The notes: generated from the sequence alone by a model not told the origin. Shown: positions 42,556 through 50,139, numbered from the stretch's first letter. The stretch is 64,000 bases of DNA from Stenotrophomonas maltophilia (GCF_006970445.1 NZ_CP033877.1:1124750-1188749); one strand, 5' to 3'. Translations and numbers: made by a program.

Positions 42556-43113
42556 ATGAAGACAAGCAAAGTCGCCTTGGTTGGACTTGGATTGCTGGCC
42601 GCGGCCGCGTACTCTGCGGCGGGAACGGCTGGAGTAGACTACGTATCAAAGGTGTTCCGCGACGGCGCATACCTTCCTCATGCCTACAGCGAACGTGAGG
42701 TCCTTCGCCGGTATGGAGAGGGCGACAAGGTCGTAGATGCCGTGGGTCTAATTCGGCGTGTATACCGGGATCCAGCCACACAGCTGGAGGTGATAGTTAG
42801 CTCCAATCCTGACGTTGAGCCGAAGTTCCGAACAATCGATGAGATTCGCGTCTCATCGATCGCGGCCGATCGTCCTTCCTCGGCTCGTGTCGAGAGTCTG
42901 AAGGGCCTGAGGCTGAAGGGGGTTGCGATCGGTGATCCGGCGTCCAAGGCGGTCAGTGCTGCGCGTAGATACGGCTCGATGGACACTGCGCGAGCGAAGC
43001 TGGGTTCCTTCGACGTTGAGCGCGTCTGCGCCTTCTCGGAAGGTGGATCTAACATATGTTTCTTCACCCGAGATGAGAAAGTCGTTTCAATGGCCGTGGG
43101 GTTCGGCCCTTGA
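42556..43113 (+). CDS. Putative periplasmic immunity protein of the RHS toxin
   Basis: A 185-residue protein starting 16 bp after the RHS toxin stop. N-terminal hydrophobic stretch MKTSKVALVGLGLLAAAAYSAAGTAG looks like a signal peptide or single anchor, so it would reach the periplasm. The mature part (VDYVSKVFRDGAYLPHAYSEREVLRRYGEGDKVVDAVGLIRRVYRDPATQLEVIVSSNPDVEPKFRTIDEIRVSS...) has no family I recognise; the C-terminal half resembles SmpA-like folds only loosely ('AIGDPASKAVSAARRYGS'). Immunity role is inferred from position and from matching the compartment of a peptidoglycan-targeting toxin. Confidence 0.7.
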   Translation: MKTSKVALVGLGLLAAAAYSAAGTAGVDYVSKVFRDGAYLPHAYSEREVLRRYGEGDKVVDAVGLIRRVYRDPATQLEVIVSSNPDVEPKFRTIDEIRVSSIAADRPSSARVESLKGLRLKGVAIGDPASKAVSAARRYGSMDTARAKLGSFDVERVCAFSEGGSNICFFTRDEKVVSMAVGFGP

Positions 43114-43166
43114 GCGATTAGGCCCGGAGGCTCGTTCCACCGCCTGGAACATTGCCCGAGGGTGAC

Positions 43167-44173
43167 AGCGCGAGTTTGCTTACAACGCAATGGGGCGCCT
43201 GAGTGCGGTGAAGCGAAACGGCACGGTTGCTGCGGAATACCATTACAACGATCTTGGCCAGCAGAGAGCCCGTAAGGCCGGAGGTGCCTCAGCACTGAGT
43301 CTCTACGATGAGCGCGGGCAATGGCTGGGGGAGTACGACCAGGCGGGTATTGCACGTCAGCAGGTGATCTGGTTGGACAAATTGCCTGTCGGATTGCTGA
43401 AGGGTAGCGCCCTCTACTACGTCCAGCCGGATCATCTGGGTACCGCTCGTATTGTCATTGACTCAGCCCGTGACGTGGCGGTTTGGAGTGGGGATCTGAA
43501 GGGGGAAGTGGTCGGTGCGACGGCACCAAACGAGGATCCGGACCAGGACGGCACGCTTTTTGAGTTCGCGATGCGCTTCCCTGGGCAGCGATACGACCCT
43601 GAAAGCGGCCTTCACTACAACGTTCAGCGTGAATACGATCCCGCCAGTGGCCGCTTCGTGACGTCAGACCCGCTCGGATTGCAGGGGGGAATCAGCACCT
43701 ATGGCTACGTGAAGGGCAACCCGCTCGCATCGGTTGACCCCGATGGGATGCAGGCCATTCCTTTGCTGCCCCCGCCCCCCGTGGTCACGGGCGCCCCGGG
43801 TGCCGTTGGGGCGCACAATGGGACAGACCTCAGCAATCCGAACGGCAACTGGGATTTTGGTCCAAAGATCAACAGCGATAGCCTTAGGAATGCCCTTAAG
43901 GCGGGTGAGATGTTGGGAGTCGGGCCGAACGGTATTCTGAATCCGCATAGCCCAGCGTCGCAGATGGCTGTTGCATTGATCAAATCTGCGTGTGCCGACG
44001 GGGATGACGACGACTTCGTTGCTGACCGCCAAAGCCGTATCCAAGGCTGTAAGACTACCTGCACGCGCGCTGGTGGAGACTTCAGACAGCCTGGGGTGTG
44101 GGGGGCTTCTTCGTTGCATGACCGGCTGCGTCCCGCACCGCTGTCAAGACTTGATCAAGGAGAGCGATATTAG
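43167..44173 (+). pseudogene. Orphan RHS C-terminal tip (5'-truncated, probably frameshifted)
   Basis: The reading frame opens after an in-frame TGA (43164-43166) with QREFAYNAMGRLSAVKRNGTVAAEYHYNDLGQQ, already inside an RHS core. It continues through YVQPDHLGTARIVID and YDPASGRFVTSDPLGLQGGISTYGYVKGNPLASVDPDGM, parallel to the full RHS gene, then a different 140-residue tip (AIPLLPPPPVVTGAPGAVGAHNGTDL...IQGCKTTCTRAGG). An ATG at 43190 could start a 327-residue protein. Near 44080 the +1 frame gives a more tip-like ending (CTRALVETSDSLGCGGLLRCMTGC), suggesting a frameshift. This is the layout of a displaced tip that can recombine onto the full RHS gene. Confidence 0.75.
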
Positions 44174-44555
44174 GAGTGCCAAGTTGCTGCTGGAGTCGGG
44201 CGACGTGGATGGTGCTCGTCAGCAACTGTTGGAGATCGTTGAACGTGATTCCTCTTCCGAGCGCGCTTGGCTATTGTTGGTCGGCCTCGGTTTTCGAACA
44301 AATGACGCGAATCTATCGCTGCAAGCCTTGCGCCAGCTTGAAAAAACCCGAACGCGTGACGCGTTCGTTGTTTCTGGGTTGGTGGACTGTTTGATTCAGC
44401 TGGAGCGCTATGGCGAGGCGAAGGAGGTCATTCGCGCATTCTCGGATGCAGCCGTTCCTGGAACTCCTGCTCACGATACCGTGCTGCAAGAACATCGCAG
44501 AGCACTTCAGTTCATCAACGATAGACTTGAGGCTGCAGGTGACGAAGACGAATAG
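44118..44555 (+). CDS. Helical (TPR-like) protein, possible immunity protein of the orphan tip
   Basis: About 145 residues from an ATG at 44118, partly overlapping the end of the orphan tip in another frame. From about residue 18 it reads SAKLLLESGDVDGARQQLLEIVERDSSSERAWLLLVGLGFRTNDANLSLQALRQLEKTRTRDAFVVSGLVDCLIQLERYGEAKEVIRAF, two or three TPR-like helix pairs. The first 15 residues (MTGCVPHRCQDLIKE) may instead belong to the toxin tip, with translation starting near an AAGGAG at 44158. No signal peptide, so a cytosolic partner if immunity. Function is inferred only from position. Confidence 0.55.
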   Translation: MTGCVPHRCQDLIKESDIRSAKLLLESGDVDGARQQLLEIVERDSSSERAWLLLVGLGFRTNDANLSLQALRQLEKTRTRDAFVVSGLVDCLIQLERYGEAKEVIRAFSDAAVPGTPAHDTVLQEHRRALQFINDRLEAAGDEDE

Positions 44556-44570
44556 CTGAAGCGTTCGCTA

Positions 44571-44782
44571 ATCGCGAAGCCTTGGATTGATCGATTACTT
44601 TCGCTCGACGTCACGAGCTCTACGCCTTGGTTAGGTTGCTCTCCGAGCCGTGCCTGGCTGGCAGCGTTGTCCTCGATGAGTTTCTCAAGCTTTTGCGCGA
44701 GAGTGCTGTTCTTGATTCGCCCCCGAGCAGGCGTGGAGAATTAATATGTGTCAGCTTGCGCGCTTTCCGACATTTCTGGTGA
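44571..44782 (+). pseudogene. Remnant of an immunity-like gene
   Basis: One frame reads REALD, then an in-frame TGA at 44588, then SITFARRHELYALVRLLSEPCLAGSVVLDEFLKLLRESAVLDSPPSRRGELICVSLRAFRHFW and a stop at 44780-44782. The uninterrupted, amphipathic helical character after the stop suggests a decayed coding sequence. Its first 51 bp recur at 45368-45418. Identity unknown. Confidence 0.4.
44573..44623 (+). repeat. Direct repeat, left copy
   Basis: 51 bp matching 45368-45418 with six mismatches (both start CGCGAAGCCTTGG and contain TCGCTCGACGTC). The two copies flank the gene at 44787-45332. Confidence 0.85.
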
Positions 44783-44786
44783 GTCT

Positions 44787-45332
44787 ATGAAAACCACCGC
44801 ACTGATTTCGTGCTTCGTCTTTTGTGCTCAATTTGGGTCCTCGCTAGCCGCCCGTCCGCTGTCAGAGAGACTCGCGGCGGACATTGAGATGGCCGAACAC
44901 TCTATTCTTGCCTCGCTGGTGGTGCACAAAAGTTCCGAGAGCAAGTCACTGTGCTCTCAGACGCCATATGCTTGTGTTGGAGCAGACGGTGCTGAGCTTG
45001 GTCTCGCCTTGATAGGGGGCAGCAGGAGCGCTGCCGCTCCTCGGCACTTGGTTGGGCTGTCGCGATTCCGTATGGATGGAGCGCTTTCAGAGGACTACAA
45101 GTGCTACCTCGCTGCGCAGGGCAATTCAGTGGTTCAGGCCGCGTCGAAGCTGGATGCCAAGAAGCTGGCAGGGCAATGCATGTCCGAATTTGCTGCTTTC
45201 AAGCGTCGGGCCGGCCCTGCAAAGTTCGACGTGGCGCCCGAGAACATTTGCAGCTCAGTGGCGGACATCCAGGGTTCCCTGCGTGAAGTTGTCCTACTAG
45301 CCAATGCAGGTGGTGACTGTGACGGTGTCTGA
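44787..45332 (+). CDS. Cysteine-rich exported protein, possible orphan immunity protein
   Basis: A 181-residue protein with signal peptide MKTTALISCFVFCAQFGSSLAA. The mature part has six cysteines (SLCSQ, YACVG, YKCYL, QCMSE, NICSS, GDCDG), compatible with three periplasmic disulfides. No family recognised. Its place among RHS tips and immunity remnants, and its periplasmic destination, suggest an immunity protein for a periplasm-acting toxin. The ATG at 44787 is preferred over 44748 for the signal peptide. Flanked by 51-bp direct repeats, so it may have been inserted or duplicated as a cassette. Confidence 0.65.
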   Translation: MKTTALISCFVFCAQFGSSLAARPLSERLAADIEMAEHSILASLVVHKSSESKSLCSQTPYACVGADGAELGLALIGGSRSAAAPRHLVGLSRFRMDGALSEDYKCYLAAQGNSVVQAASKLDAKKLAGQCMSEFAAFKRRAGPAKFDVAPENICSSVADIQGSLREVVLLANAGGDCDGV

Positions 45333-45367
45333 GGCTGTCGTCGGAAAAAGCTGATGCATACCCGATT

Positions 45368-45418
45368 CGCGAAGCCTTGGCTTGGTCGACTACTATCGCT
45401 CGACGTCGCGAGCTATAC
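45368..45418 (+). repeat. Direct repeat, right copy
   Basis: Matches 44573-44623 (45 of 51 positions). It is joined directly to the decayed toxin-tip fragment at about 45427. Confidence 0.85.
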
Positions 45419-45426
45419 AGTTCTGC

Positions 45427-45560
45427 AGTTCGCTGGCTCCGAGGCAGGATGGACCCCGGCGGTGGGGTTCAGCCGGATGCAGAACGAAGGCATCCAGGAA
45501 CTGGTTGATATGGTTCGTGAGCCTACGAACGCCTGGTGATCATTCAATGCTTCTGAGAAT
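45427..45560 (+). pseudogene. Decayed copy of the YkuD/Tlde1-like toxin tip
   Basis: Reads GSEAGWTPAVGFSRMQNEGIQELVDMVREPTNAW. This is the end of the RHS toxin tip (APRQGWTPAVGCTRMQNEDIQELVDMVREAKARN) with the putative catalytic Cys changed to Phe, Asp to Gly, and about 16 codons lost before TACGAACGCCTGGTGATCAT, which again matches the 3' end of the RHS gene (42508-42535). The nucleotide similarity is high, so the event is recent. Confidence 0.85.
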
Positions 45561-45668
45561 AGGGCCAACGCATTGGCTCCGGGCGTCGAAGGTCTACTGA
45601 TTCTGCTCGCTCGCTTGAGCAAAAAGCCAGTAGATCTCATCTCAGGCCACTGATTTGGTTAGAAAAGG

Positions 45669-45698
45669 AAGCCCCGCCGATGCGGGGCTTTTCTTTCT
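45669..45698. terminator. Bidirectional Rho-independent terminator
   Basis: Stem AAGCCCCGC/GCGGGGCTT with a 4-nt loop followed by TTTTCTTTCT. The left side (AGAAAAGG) is A-rich. Marks the right border of the RHS island. Confidence 0.88.
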
Positions 45699-45780
45699 GC
45701 GCGATGTCGTTGGCATTGTGCTTCGCAGCATCAGTTTTCGTGCACCGCAACTTGCAAACAGGCAATTTCCTCCCCTATGG

Positions 45781-45794
45781 TGCAATCGATTGCA
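45781..45794. promoter_or_regulatory. LacI-type operator TGCAATCGATTGCA, left site
   Basis: A perfect 14-bp palindrome 49 bp upstream of the isomerase gene. The same palindrome occurs at 54476-54489 next to the LacI gene of this cluster; CGAT-centred TGCAATCGATTGCA fits a LacI-family operator. Confidence 0.85.
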
Positions 45795-45842
45795 TTGCTG
45801 TGAATCGTTGCGTTTGATACCGGTTGGGAGGCCGGCAGGTGG

Positions 45843-46739
45843 ATGTCCATCCATTCGATCAGACCGGCCCCGGCGATAGGGCTCACGCGGCGCGATGCGT
45901 TGCGCCTTGCGGTTGCTGGCGGCATTGGCCTGGGGGCGGCAGGCGTGCTCCCCGCATTCGCCGCCACGGCGCAACTCAAGGGCAACCTGAAGCACTCCGT
46001 GGCCCGCTGGACCTTCCCGCAGCTGTCGGTCGCCCAGCTCTGCGCGACGGTGAAGGACATCGGTTTTGCCGCCATCGATCTGGTCGGCCCGGAAGACTGG
46101 CCGACGCTGAAGGCCAATGGCGTCTACAGCTCGATGTGCAATGGCGCGGAGCTGGGCCTGACCAAGGGCTTTGCCGGCCGCGAATTCCACGACCAGCTGG
46201 TGGAGCGCTACACGCGGCACATCGACCTGGTCGCCGATGCCGGTTACCGCAACCTCATCTGCTTCTCCGGCAATCGCAACGGCATGGACCCGAAGGAAGG
46301 TCTGGCCAATGCCGAGGCCGGCCTCAAGCGCATCCTCGGGCATGCCGAAAAGCGCGGTGTGGTGCTGGTGATGGAGCTGTTGAACTCCAGGGTCGATCAT
46401 CGCGACTACCTGTGCGACCACTCCGCATGGGGTGTGGAGCTGTGCCAGCGGCTCGGCTCGGACAACTTCGGCCTGCTCTACGACATCTACCACATGCAGA
46501 TCATGGAGGGCGACATCATCGCCACCATCGGCAAGTATCACGCCTGCTTCAAGCATTACCACACCGCGGGCGTGCCGGGCAGGAACGAGATTGGAGACCA
46601 GCAGGAGCTCCACTATCCGGCCATCTGTCGCGCGATCCGCGACACCGGTTTCAAGGGGTATCTGGCGCAGGAATTCATGCCTGCAGCGCCCGATCCCGTT
46701 GCCTCATTGCGCGAGGCGATCCGCCTCTGCGACGTCTGA
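45843..46739 (+). CDS. Tat-exported hydroxypyruvate isomerase-like TIM barrel
   Basis: A 298-residue AP-endonuclease-2/xylose-isomerase-like TIM barrel with a twin-arginine signal (LTRRDALRLAVAGGIGLGAAGVLPAFA, 14-40). Barrel motifs: SVARWTFPQLSVAQLCATVKDIGFAAIDLVGPEDW, NLICFSGNRNGMDP, VLVMELLNSRVDH (metal-ligand Glu), LLYDIYHMQIMEGD (Asp, His), YHTAGVPGRNEIGDQQELHYPAI, GYLAQEFMP (Glu). This is the arrangement of hydroxypyruvate isomerase-like (Hyi) proteins. Tat export places it in the periplasm, so a cytosolic glyoxylate-pathway role is unlikely; action on an oxidised sugar is inferred from neighbours. First gene of the forward operon behind the left operator. Confidence 0.88.
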   Translation: MSIHSIRPAPAIGLTRRDALRLAVAGGIGLGAAGVLPAFAATAQLKGNLKHSVARWTFPQLSVAQLCATVKDIGFAAIDLVGPEDWPTLKANGVYSSMCNGAELGLTKGFAGREFHDQLVERYTRHIDLVADAGYRNLICFSGNRNGMDPKEGLANAEAGLKRILGHAEKRGVVLVMELLNSRVDHRDYLCDHSAWGVELCQRLGSDNFGLLYDIYHMQIMEGDIIATIGKYHACFKHYHTAGVPGRNEIGDQQELHYPAICRAIRDTGFKGYLAQEFMPAAPDPVASLREAIRLCDV

Positions 46740-46766
46740 AACGATATCCACCCAGGTGAGAAACCC

Positions 46767-48452
46767 ATGGCAGATAATCACTACGACGCCATTGTTGTTG
46801 GCTCGGGAATCAGTGGCGGTTGGGCAGCGAAGGAGCTGACCGAGAAGGGCCTGAAGGTCCTGATGCTGGAACGCGGACGCAACATCGAGCACGTCAAGGA
46901 CTACGTCAACGCGATGAAGGAGGCGTGGGACTTCCCGCATCGCAACCGGCCAACGCAGGCGATGAAAGCCGACTTCCCGGTGCTGATGCGCGACTATGGC
47001 CTGGCCGAGAACCTGGAAGGAATGTGGGCCAACGAACAGGACTCGCCCTACATCGAGACCAAGCGCTTCGACTGGTTCCGTGGCTACCACGTCGGCGGCC
47101 GCTCGTTGCTGTGGGGGCGGCAGAGCTATCGCTTCTCCGACCTGGACTTCGAGGCCAACCTCAAGGACGGCATCGCCACCGACTGGCCGATCCGCTACGC
47201 CGACATCGCGCCGTGGTACGACCATGTGGAAAGGTTCGCCGGCATCGCCGGCACGCGCGAAGGACTGGACGTGCTGCCTGACGGCGAGTTCCTTCCGCCG
47301 ATTCCCTTGAACATCGTCGAGAAGGATGTGGCCGCGCGGATCAAGAAGGCCTTCGGTGGGACGCGCCATATGATCCACTCGCGCACCGCCAACATCACCA
47401 AGCCGATGCCCGAGCAGGGGCGCGTCAACTGCCAGTACCGCAACAAATGCATCCTGGGTTGCCCCTTCGGTGCCTATTTCTCGACCCAGGCGGCGACATT
47501 GCCGGCGGCGATGAAGACCGGCAACCTGACCCTGCGGCCGTTCTCGATCGTCAAGGAAGTGCTCTACGACAAGGACCGCAAGCGTGCGCGCGGGGTGGAG
47601 GTGATCGACGCGGAGACCGGGCAGACCTACCAGTACACCGCCAAGGTCATCTTCCTCAACGCATCGTCGTTCAACTCGACCTGGCTGCTGATGAACTCGG
47701 CCACCGAGGTGTGGGAAGGCGGGCTGGGCTCCTCGTCGGGCGAGCTCGGGCACAACGTGATGGACCATCACTTCGGTGCGGGCGCCTCGGGCCGGGTCGA
47801 GGGCTACGAAGACAAGTACTACTTCGGCCGCCGTCCCTGCGGTTTCTACATTCCGCGTTTCCGCAACGTCGCGGCTGACAAGCGCGGCTATCTGCGCGGG
47901 TTCGGCTACCAGGGCGGTGCCAGCCGCACCGGCTGGTCGCGCGAGATCGCCGAGCTGAACATCGGTGCCGACCTGAAGGAGGCACTGACCGTGCCGGGTG
48001 ACTGGCGCATCGGCATGACCGGGTTCGGTGAAATGCTGCCGCACCACGACAATACGATCCGCCTGGACCGGGAGCGCAAGGACAAATGGGGGCTGCCGGT
48101 GCTGGCGATGGACGTTGCCATGCGTGCCAACGAACTGGCCATGCGCAAGGACATGGCCGCCGACGCCGCCGAGATGCTGGAGGCGGCTGGCGTCAAGGAC
48201 GTGAAGATGCACGACCACGACTATGCCCCGGGCAAGGGCATCCACGAGATGGGGACCGCGCGGATGGGACGTGACCGGAAGAGCTCGGTACTGAACGCGC
48301 ACAACCAGGTCTGGGATGCCCCCAACGTCTATGTGACCGACGGTGCCTGCATGACCTCCAGCGCCTGCGTGAATCCGTCACTGACCTACATGGCGCTGAC
48401 CGCGCGCGCGGCCGACCATGCCGTACGCGAACTGAAAGCGGGGAACCTCTGA
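46767..48452 (+). CDS. GMC oxidoreductase, probable glucoside 3-dehydrogenase large subunit
   Basis: A 561-residue flavoprotein: FAD motif YDAIVVGSGISGGWAAKEL (6-24), HVGGRSLLWGRQSYRFSDLDFE, cysteine set C222-x5-C228-x3-C232 (NCQYRNKCILGCPFGAYFS), and C-terminal HEMGTARMG with NPSLTYMALTARAADH supplying the catalytic His/Asn pair of GMC enzymes. The cysteines sit where related FAD glucose and glucoside dehydrogenases bind an Fe-S cluster. It has no signal of its own; the small subunit downstream carries a Tat signal and would carry it across (hitch-hiker export). Predicted reaction: FAD-dependent oxidation of a glycoside at C3 with electrons passed to cytochrome c. Confidence 0.87.
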   Translation: MADNHYDAIVVGSGISGGWAAKELTEKGLKVLMLERGRNIEHVKDYVNAMKEAWDFPHRNRPTQAMKADFPVLMRDYGLAENLEGMWANEQDSPYIETKRFDWFRGYHVGGRSLLWGRQSYRFSDLDFEANLKDGIATDWPIRYADIAPWYDHVERFAGIAGTREGLDVLPDGEFLPPIPLNIVEKDVAARIKKAFGGTRHMIHSRTANITKPMPEQGRVNCQYRNKCILGCPFGAYFSTQAATLPAAMKTGNLTLRPFSIVKEVLYDKDRKRARGVEVIDAETGQTYQYTAKVIFLNASSFNSTWLLMNSATEVWEGGLGSSSGELGHNVMDHHFGAGASGRVEGYEDKYYFGRRPCGFYIPRFRNVAADKRGYLRGFGYQGGASRTGWSREIAELNIGADLKEALTVPGDWRIGMTGFGEMLPHHDNTIRLDRERKDKWGLPVLAMDVAMRANELAMRKDMAADAAEMLEAAGVKDVKMHDHDYAPGKGIHEMGTARMGRDRKSSVLNAHNQVWDAPNVYVTDGACMTSSACVNPSLTYMALTARAADHAVRELKAGNL

Positions 48453-49033
48453 TGGATCGCCGCGAACTGTTGAAGATGATCGTCGCCGCCACCGGTGCCG
48501 CCATGGTTGGTCTGCCTGCGCTTGTCCAAGGGCAGGCGCCTACTGGCGGTACGAAGATCCCGTTCTCCGACGCCGATGTCGGCGCGCTGGACGAGATCGC
48601 CGAGACCATCCTGCCGCGGACCCGGACACCAGGGGCGAAAGACGCGGGCGCTGGTCTGTTCATGGCGACCTTCGTCAGCGACTGCTACACCGCCCGGCAG
48701 CAGGCGACGTTTCGCGCAGGGCTGGCCGACATCGACAGACGCGCCGGCGGCCGCTTCGTGTCGCTCACGCCGGAAGCCCGAACCGAATTGCTGCGCACGC
48801 TGGATGCGGAAGCAAAAGCAAAATCACACACGGCCGAGGTCACCGAGACCGGTACGCCTGAAGAGGGCGAGGCGATGCCGCACTACTTCACGATGCTCAA
48901 GCAGCTGGCCATCTTCGGCTTCTTCACCTCGAAGGTCGGCGCGACCGGGGTGCTGCAGTACGTCGCCGTGCCGGGACGTTACGACGGCGAGCTCGCCTAT
49001 GTTCCCGGCACGCCTGCCTGGGGCACCAGCTGA
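48452..49033 (+). CDS. Gluconate 2-dehydrogenase subunit 3 family protein (Tat-type small subunit)
   Basis: A 193-residue protein, MDRRELLKMIVAATGAAMVGLPALVQG, a twin-arginine signal (Arg3-Arg4), followed by the subunit-3 domain: PFSDADVGALDEIAETILPRTRTPGAKDAGAGLFMATFVSDCYTARQQATFRAGLADID and a C-terminal GFFTSKVGATGVLQYVAVPGRYDG. In related dehydrogenases this subunit supplies the export signal and stabilises the FAD subunit. The start overlaps the GMC stop (TGATG), fitting stoichiometric synthesis of the complex. Confidence 0.88.
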   Translation: MDRRELLKMIVAATGAAMVGLPALVQGQAPTGGTKIPFSDADVGALDEIAETILPRTRTPGAKDAGAGLFMATFVSDCYTARQQATFRAGLADIDRRAGGRFVSLTPEARTELLRTLDAEAKAKSHTAEVTETGTPEEGEAMPHYFTMLKQLAIFGFFTSKVGATGVLQYVAVPGRYDGELAYVPGTPAWGTS

Positions 49034-49794
49034 TGGAGCGCAACACGATGATCAAGCGGTTGCTGATCGCGGCCACCGTGCTGGCCACCACCTCACCCGT
49101 GTTCGCGCAGAGCGGTGCCGATGCCGCGCGCGATCCGAAGAAGACCGAGGTGTGGGCGCCGGTGCCTGTAACCGTGGCTACGCCGCAAGGCAAGGCCCCC
49201 TCCGACGCGATCGTGCTGTTCGATGGCAAGGATGTCTCCGCGTGGGAGTCGGAGCAGGGCGGACGCGTGCCCTGGAAGGTTGCCGATGGCGCGATGACCG
49301 TCGTGCCCGGCAGCAAGGGCATCCGCACCAAGCAACGCTTCTGCGACGTCCAGCTGCATGTCGAGTGGCGCACACCCACCGACACGAAGGGCTTCGACGG
49401 CCAGAACCGGGGCAACAGCGGCATCTTCCTGCAGGAACTGTACGAGCTGCAGGTGCTCGACAGCTACAACAACCCGACCTATGCCAATGGCCAGGCGGGC
49501 TCGATCTACAAGCAGGCCATGCCGTTGGTGAACGCCTCGCGCGCGCCGGGTCAGTGGCAGGCCTACGACATCCTCTGGAAGGCGCCGCGCTTCTCGGCGG
49601 GCGGTGGGCTTGAGTCGCCCGCACGCATCACGGTGCTGCACAACGGCGTGCTGGTGCAGGATGACACTGTGCTGGCGGGCAAGACCGAGTACATCGGCGC
49701 ACCGTCGTACGCGCCGCATGGGTGCGCGCCGCTCTATCTGCAGGAACATGACTCCAGGGTCAGCTACCGCAACATTTGGGTGCGCGAGCTGTAG
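49033..49794 (+). CDS. DUF1080 protein, probable 3-keto-glycoside hydrolase
   Basis: A 253-residue exported protein (signal MIKRLLIAATVLATTSPVFA, from the Met at 49048 or with a 5-residue lead from 49033). The DUF1080 (concanavalin-like) fold is indicated by AIVLFDGKDVSAWESE, VADGAMTVVPGSKGIRTKQRFCDVQLHVEWRTP, GNSGIFLQELYELQVLDSYNN, GQWQAYDILWKAPRF, RITVLHNGVLVQDD and a terminal YRNIWVREL. Recent work assigns DUF1080 members as hydrolases of 3-keto-disaccharides or 3-keto-glycosides. It overlaps the subunit-3 stop (TGATG), the last gene of the forward operon. Confidence 0.85.
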   Translation: MERNTMIKRLLIAATVLATTSPVFAQSGADAARDPKKTEVWAPVPVTVATPQGKAPSDAIVLFDGKDVSAWESEQGGRVPWKVADGAMTVVPGSKGIRTKQRFCDVQLHVEWRTPTDTKGFDGQNRGNSGIFLQELYELQVLDSYNNPTYANGQAGSIYKQAMPLVNASRAPGQWQAYDILWKAPRFSAGGGLESPARITVLHNGVLVQDDTVLAGKTEYIGAPSYAPHGCAPLYLQEHDSRVSYRNIWVREL

Positions 49795-49802
49795 CGGCAC
49801 GT

Positions 49803-49822
49803 GGCCGGCGTGGTCGCCGGCC
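49803..49822. terminator. GC-rich hairpin between convergent operons
   Basis: Stem GGCCGGC/GCCGGCC with a 6-nt loop in the 30-bp gap. It lacks a T tract, so terminator activity is uncertain; it may be a diverged SMAG. Confidence 0.4.
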
Positions 49823-49824
49823 GC

Positions 49825-50121
49825 TTACTTCGCCAGGTAGCTGGCGATGTCATCGATCTCCTGCTGTGACAGCTGGGAGAAGGGCGGCATCAATCCGCCG
49901 CCCTTGCTGATCTTTTCCTTGATCTGCGCGGGTGCCATGCGCTTGCCGATGTCGGTGAGCGCCGGGAACGCGCCCGGCATGCCTGCACGATCGGCGCCAT
50001 GGCAGGCCACGCAGTTCGCGGTGTAGAGCTTTGCACCGGCAGCCGGGTCGTCCTTGCACCAGGCGGCTGTCGCAACGCTCATGCCGCCCAGGGCCACCGC
50101 CATTGCCAGGATCATTTTCAT
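49825..50121 (-). CDS. Small c-type cytochrome
   Basis: A 98-residue periplasmic monohaem cytochrome c: signal peptide MKMILAMAVALGGMSVATAAW, haem motif CVACH (37-41), probable axial Met78 in GGGLMPPF, and the C-terminal helix LSQQEIDDIASYLAK. It is the likely electron acceptor of the GMC/subunit-3 dehydrogenase encoded by the facing operon. It is the last gene of the leftward operon; AGGAG-like GGAG lies 8 bp before the start. Confidence 0.9.
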   Translation of the reverse strand: MKMILAMAVALGGMSVATAAWCKDDPAAGAKLYTANCVACHGADRAGMPGAFPALTDIGKRMAPAQIKEKISKGGGLMPPFSQLSQQEIDDIASYLAK

Positions 50122-50139
50122 GTGGGGCTCCTTGATGCG

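Noticed and set aside
45354..45600. Small intact genes at the end of the RHS island
   Set aside because: The two overlapping short frames are made of a direct-repeat copy and a toxin-tip fragment; best explained as a scar, not a gene.
45541..45665. Possible tRNA or attachment site near the right end of the RHS island
   Set aside because: No cloverleaf with a T-loop consensus could be drawn and no matching repeat was found beside ssb.
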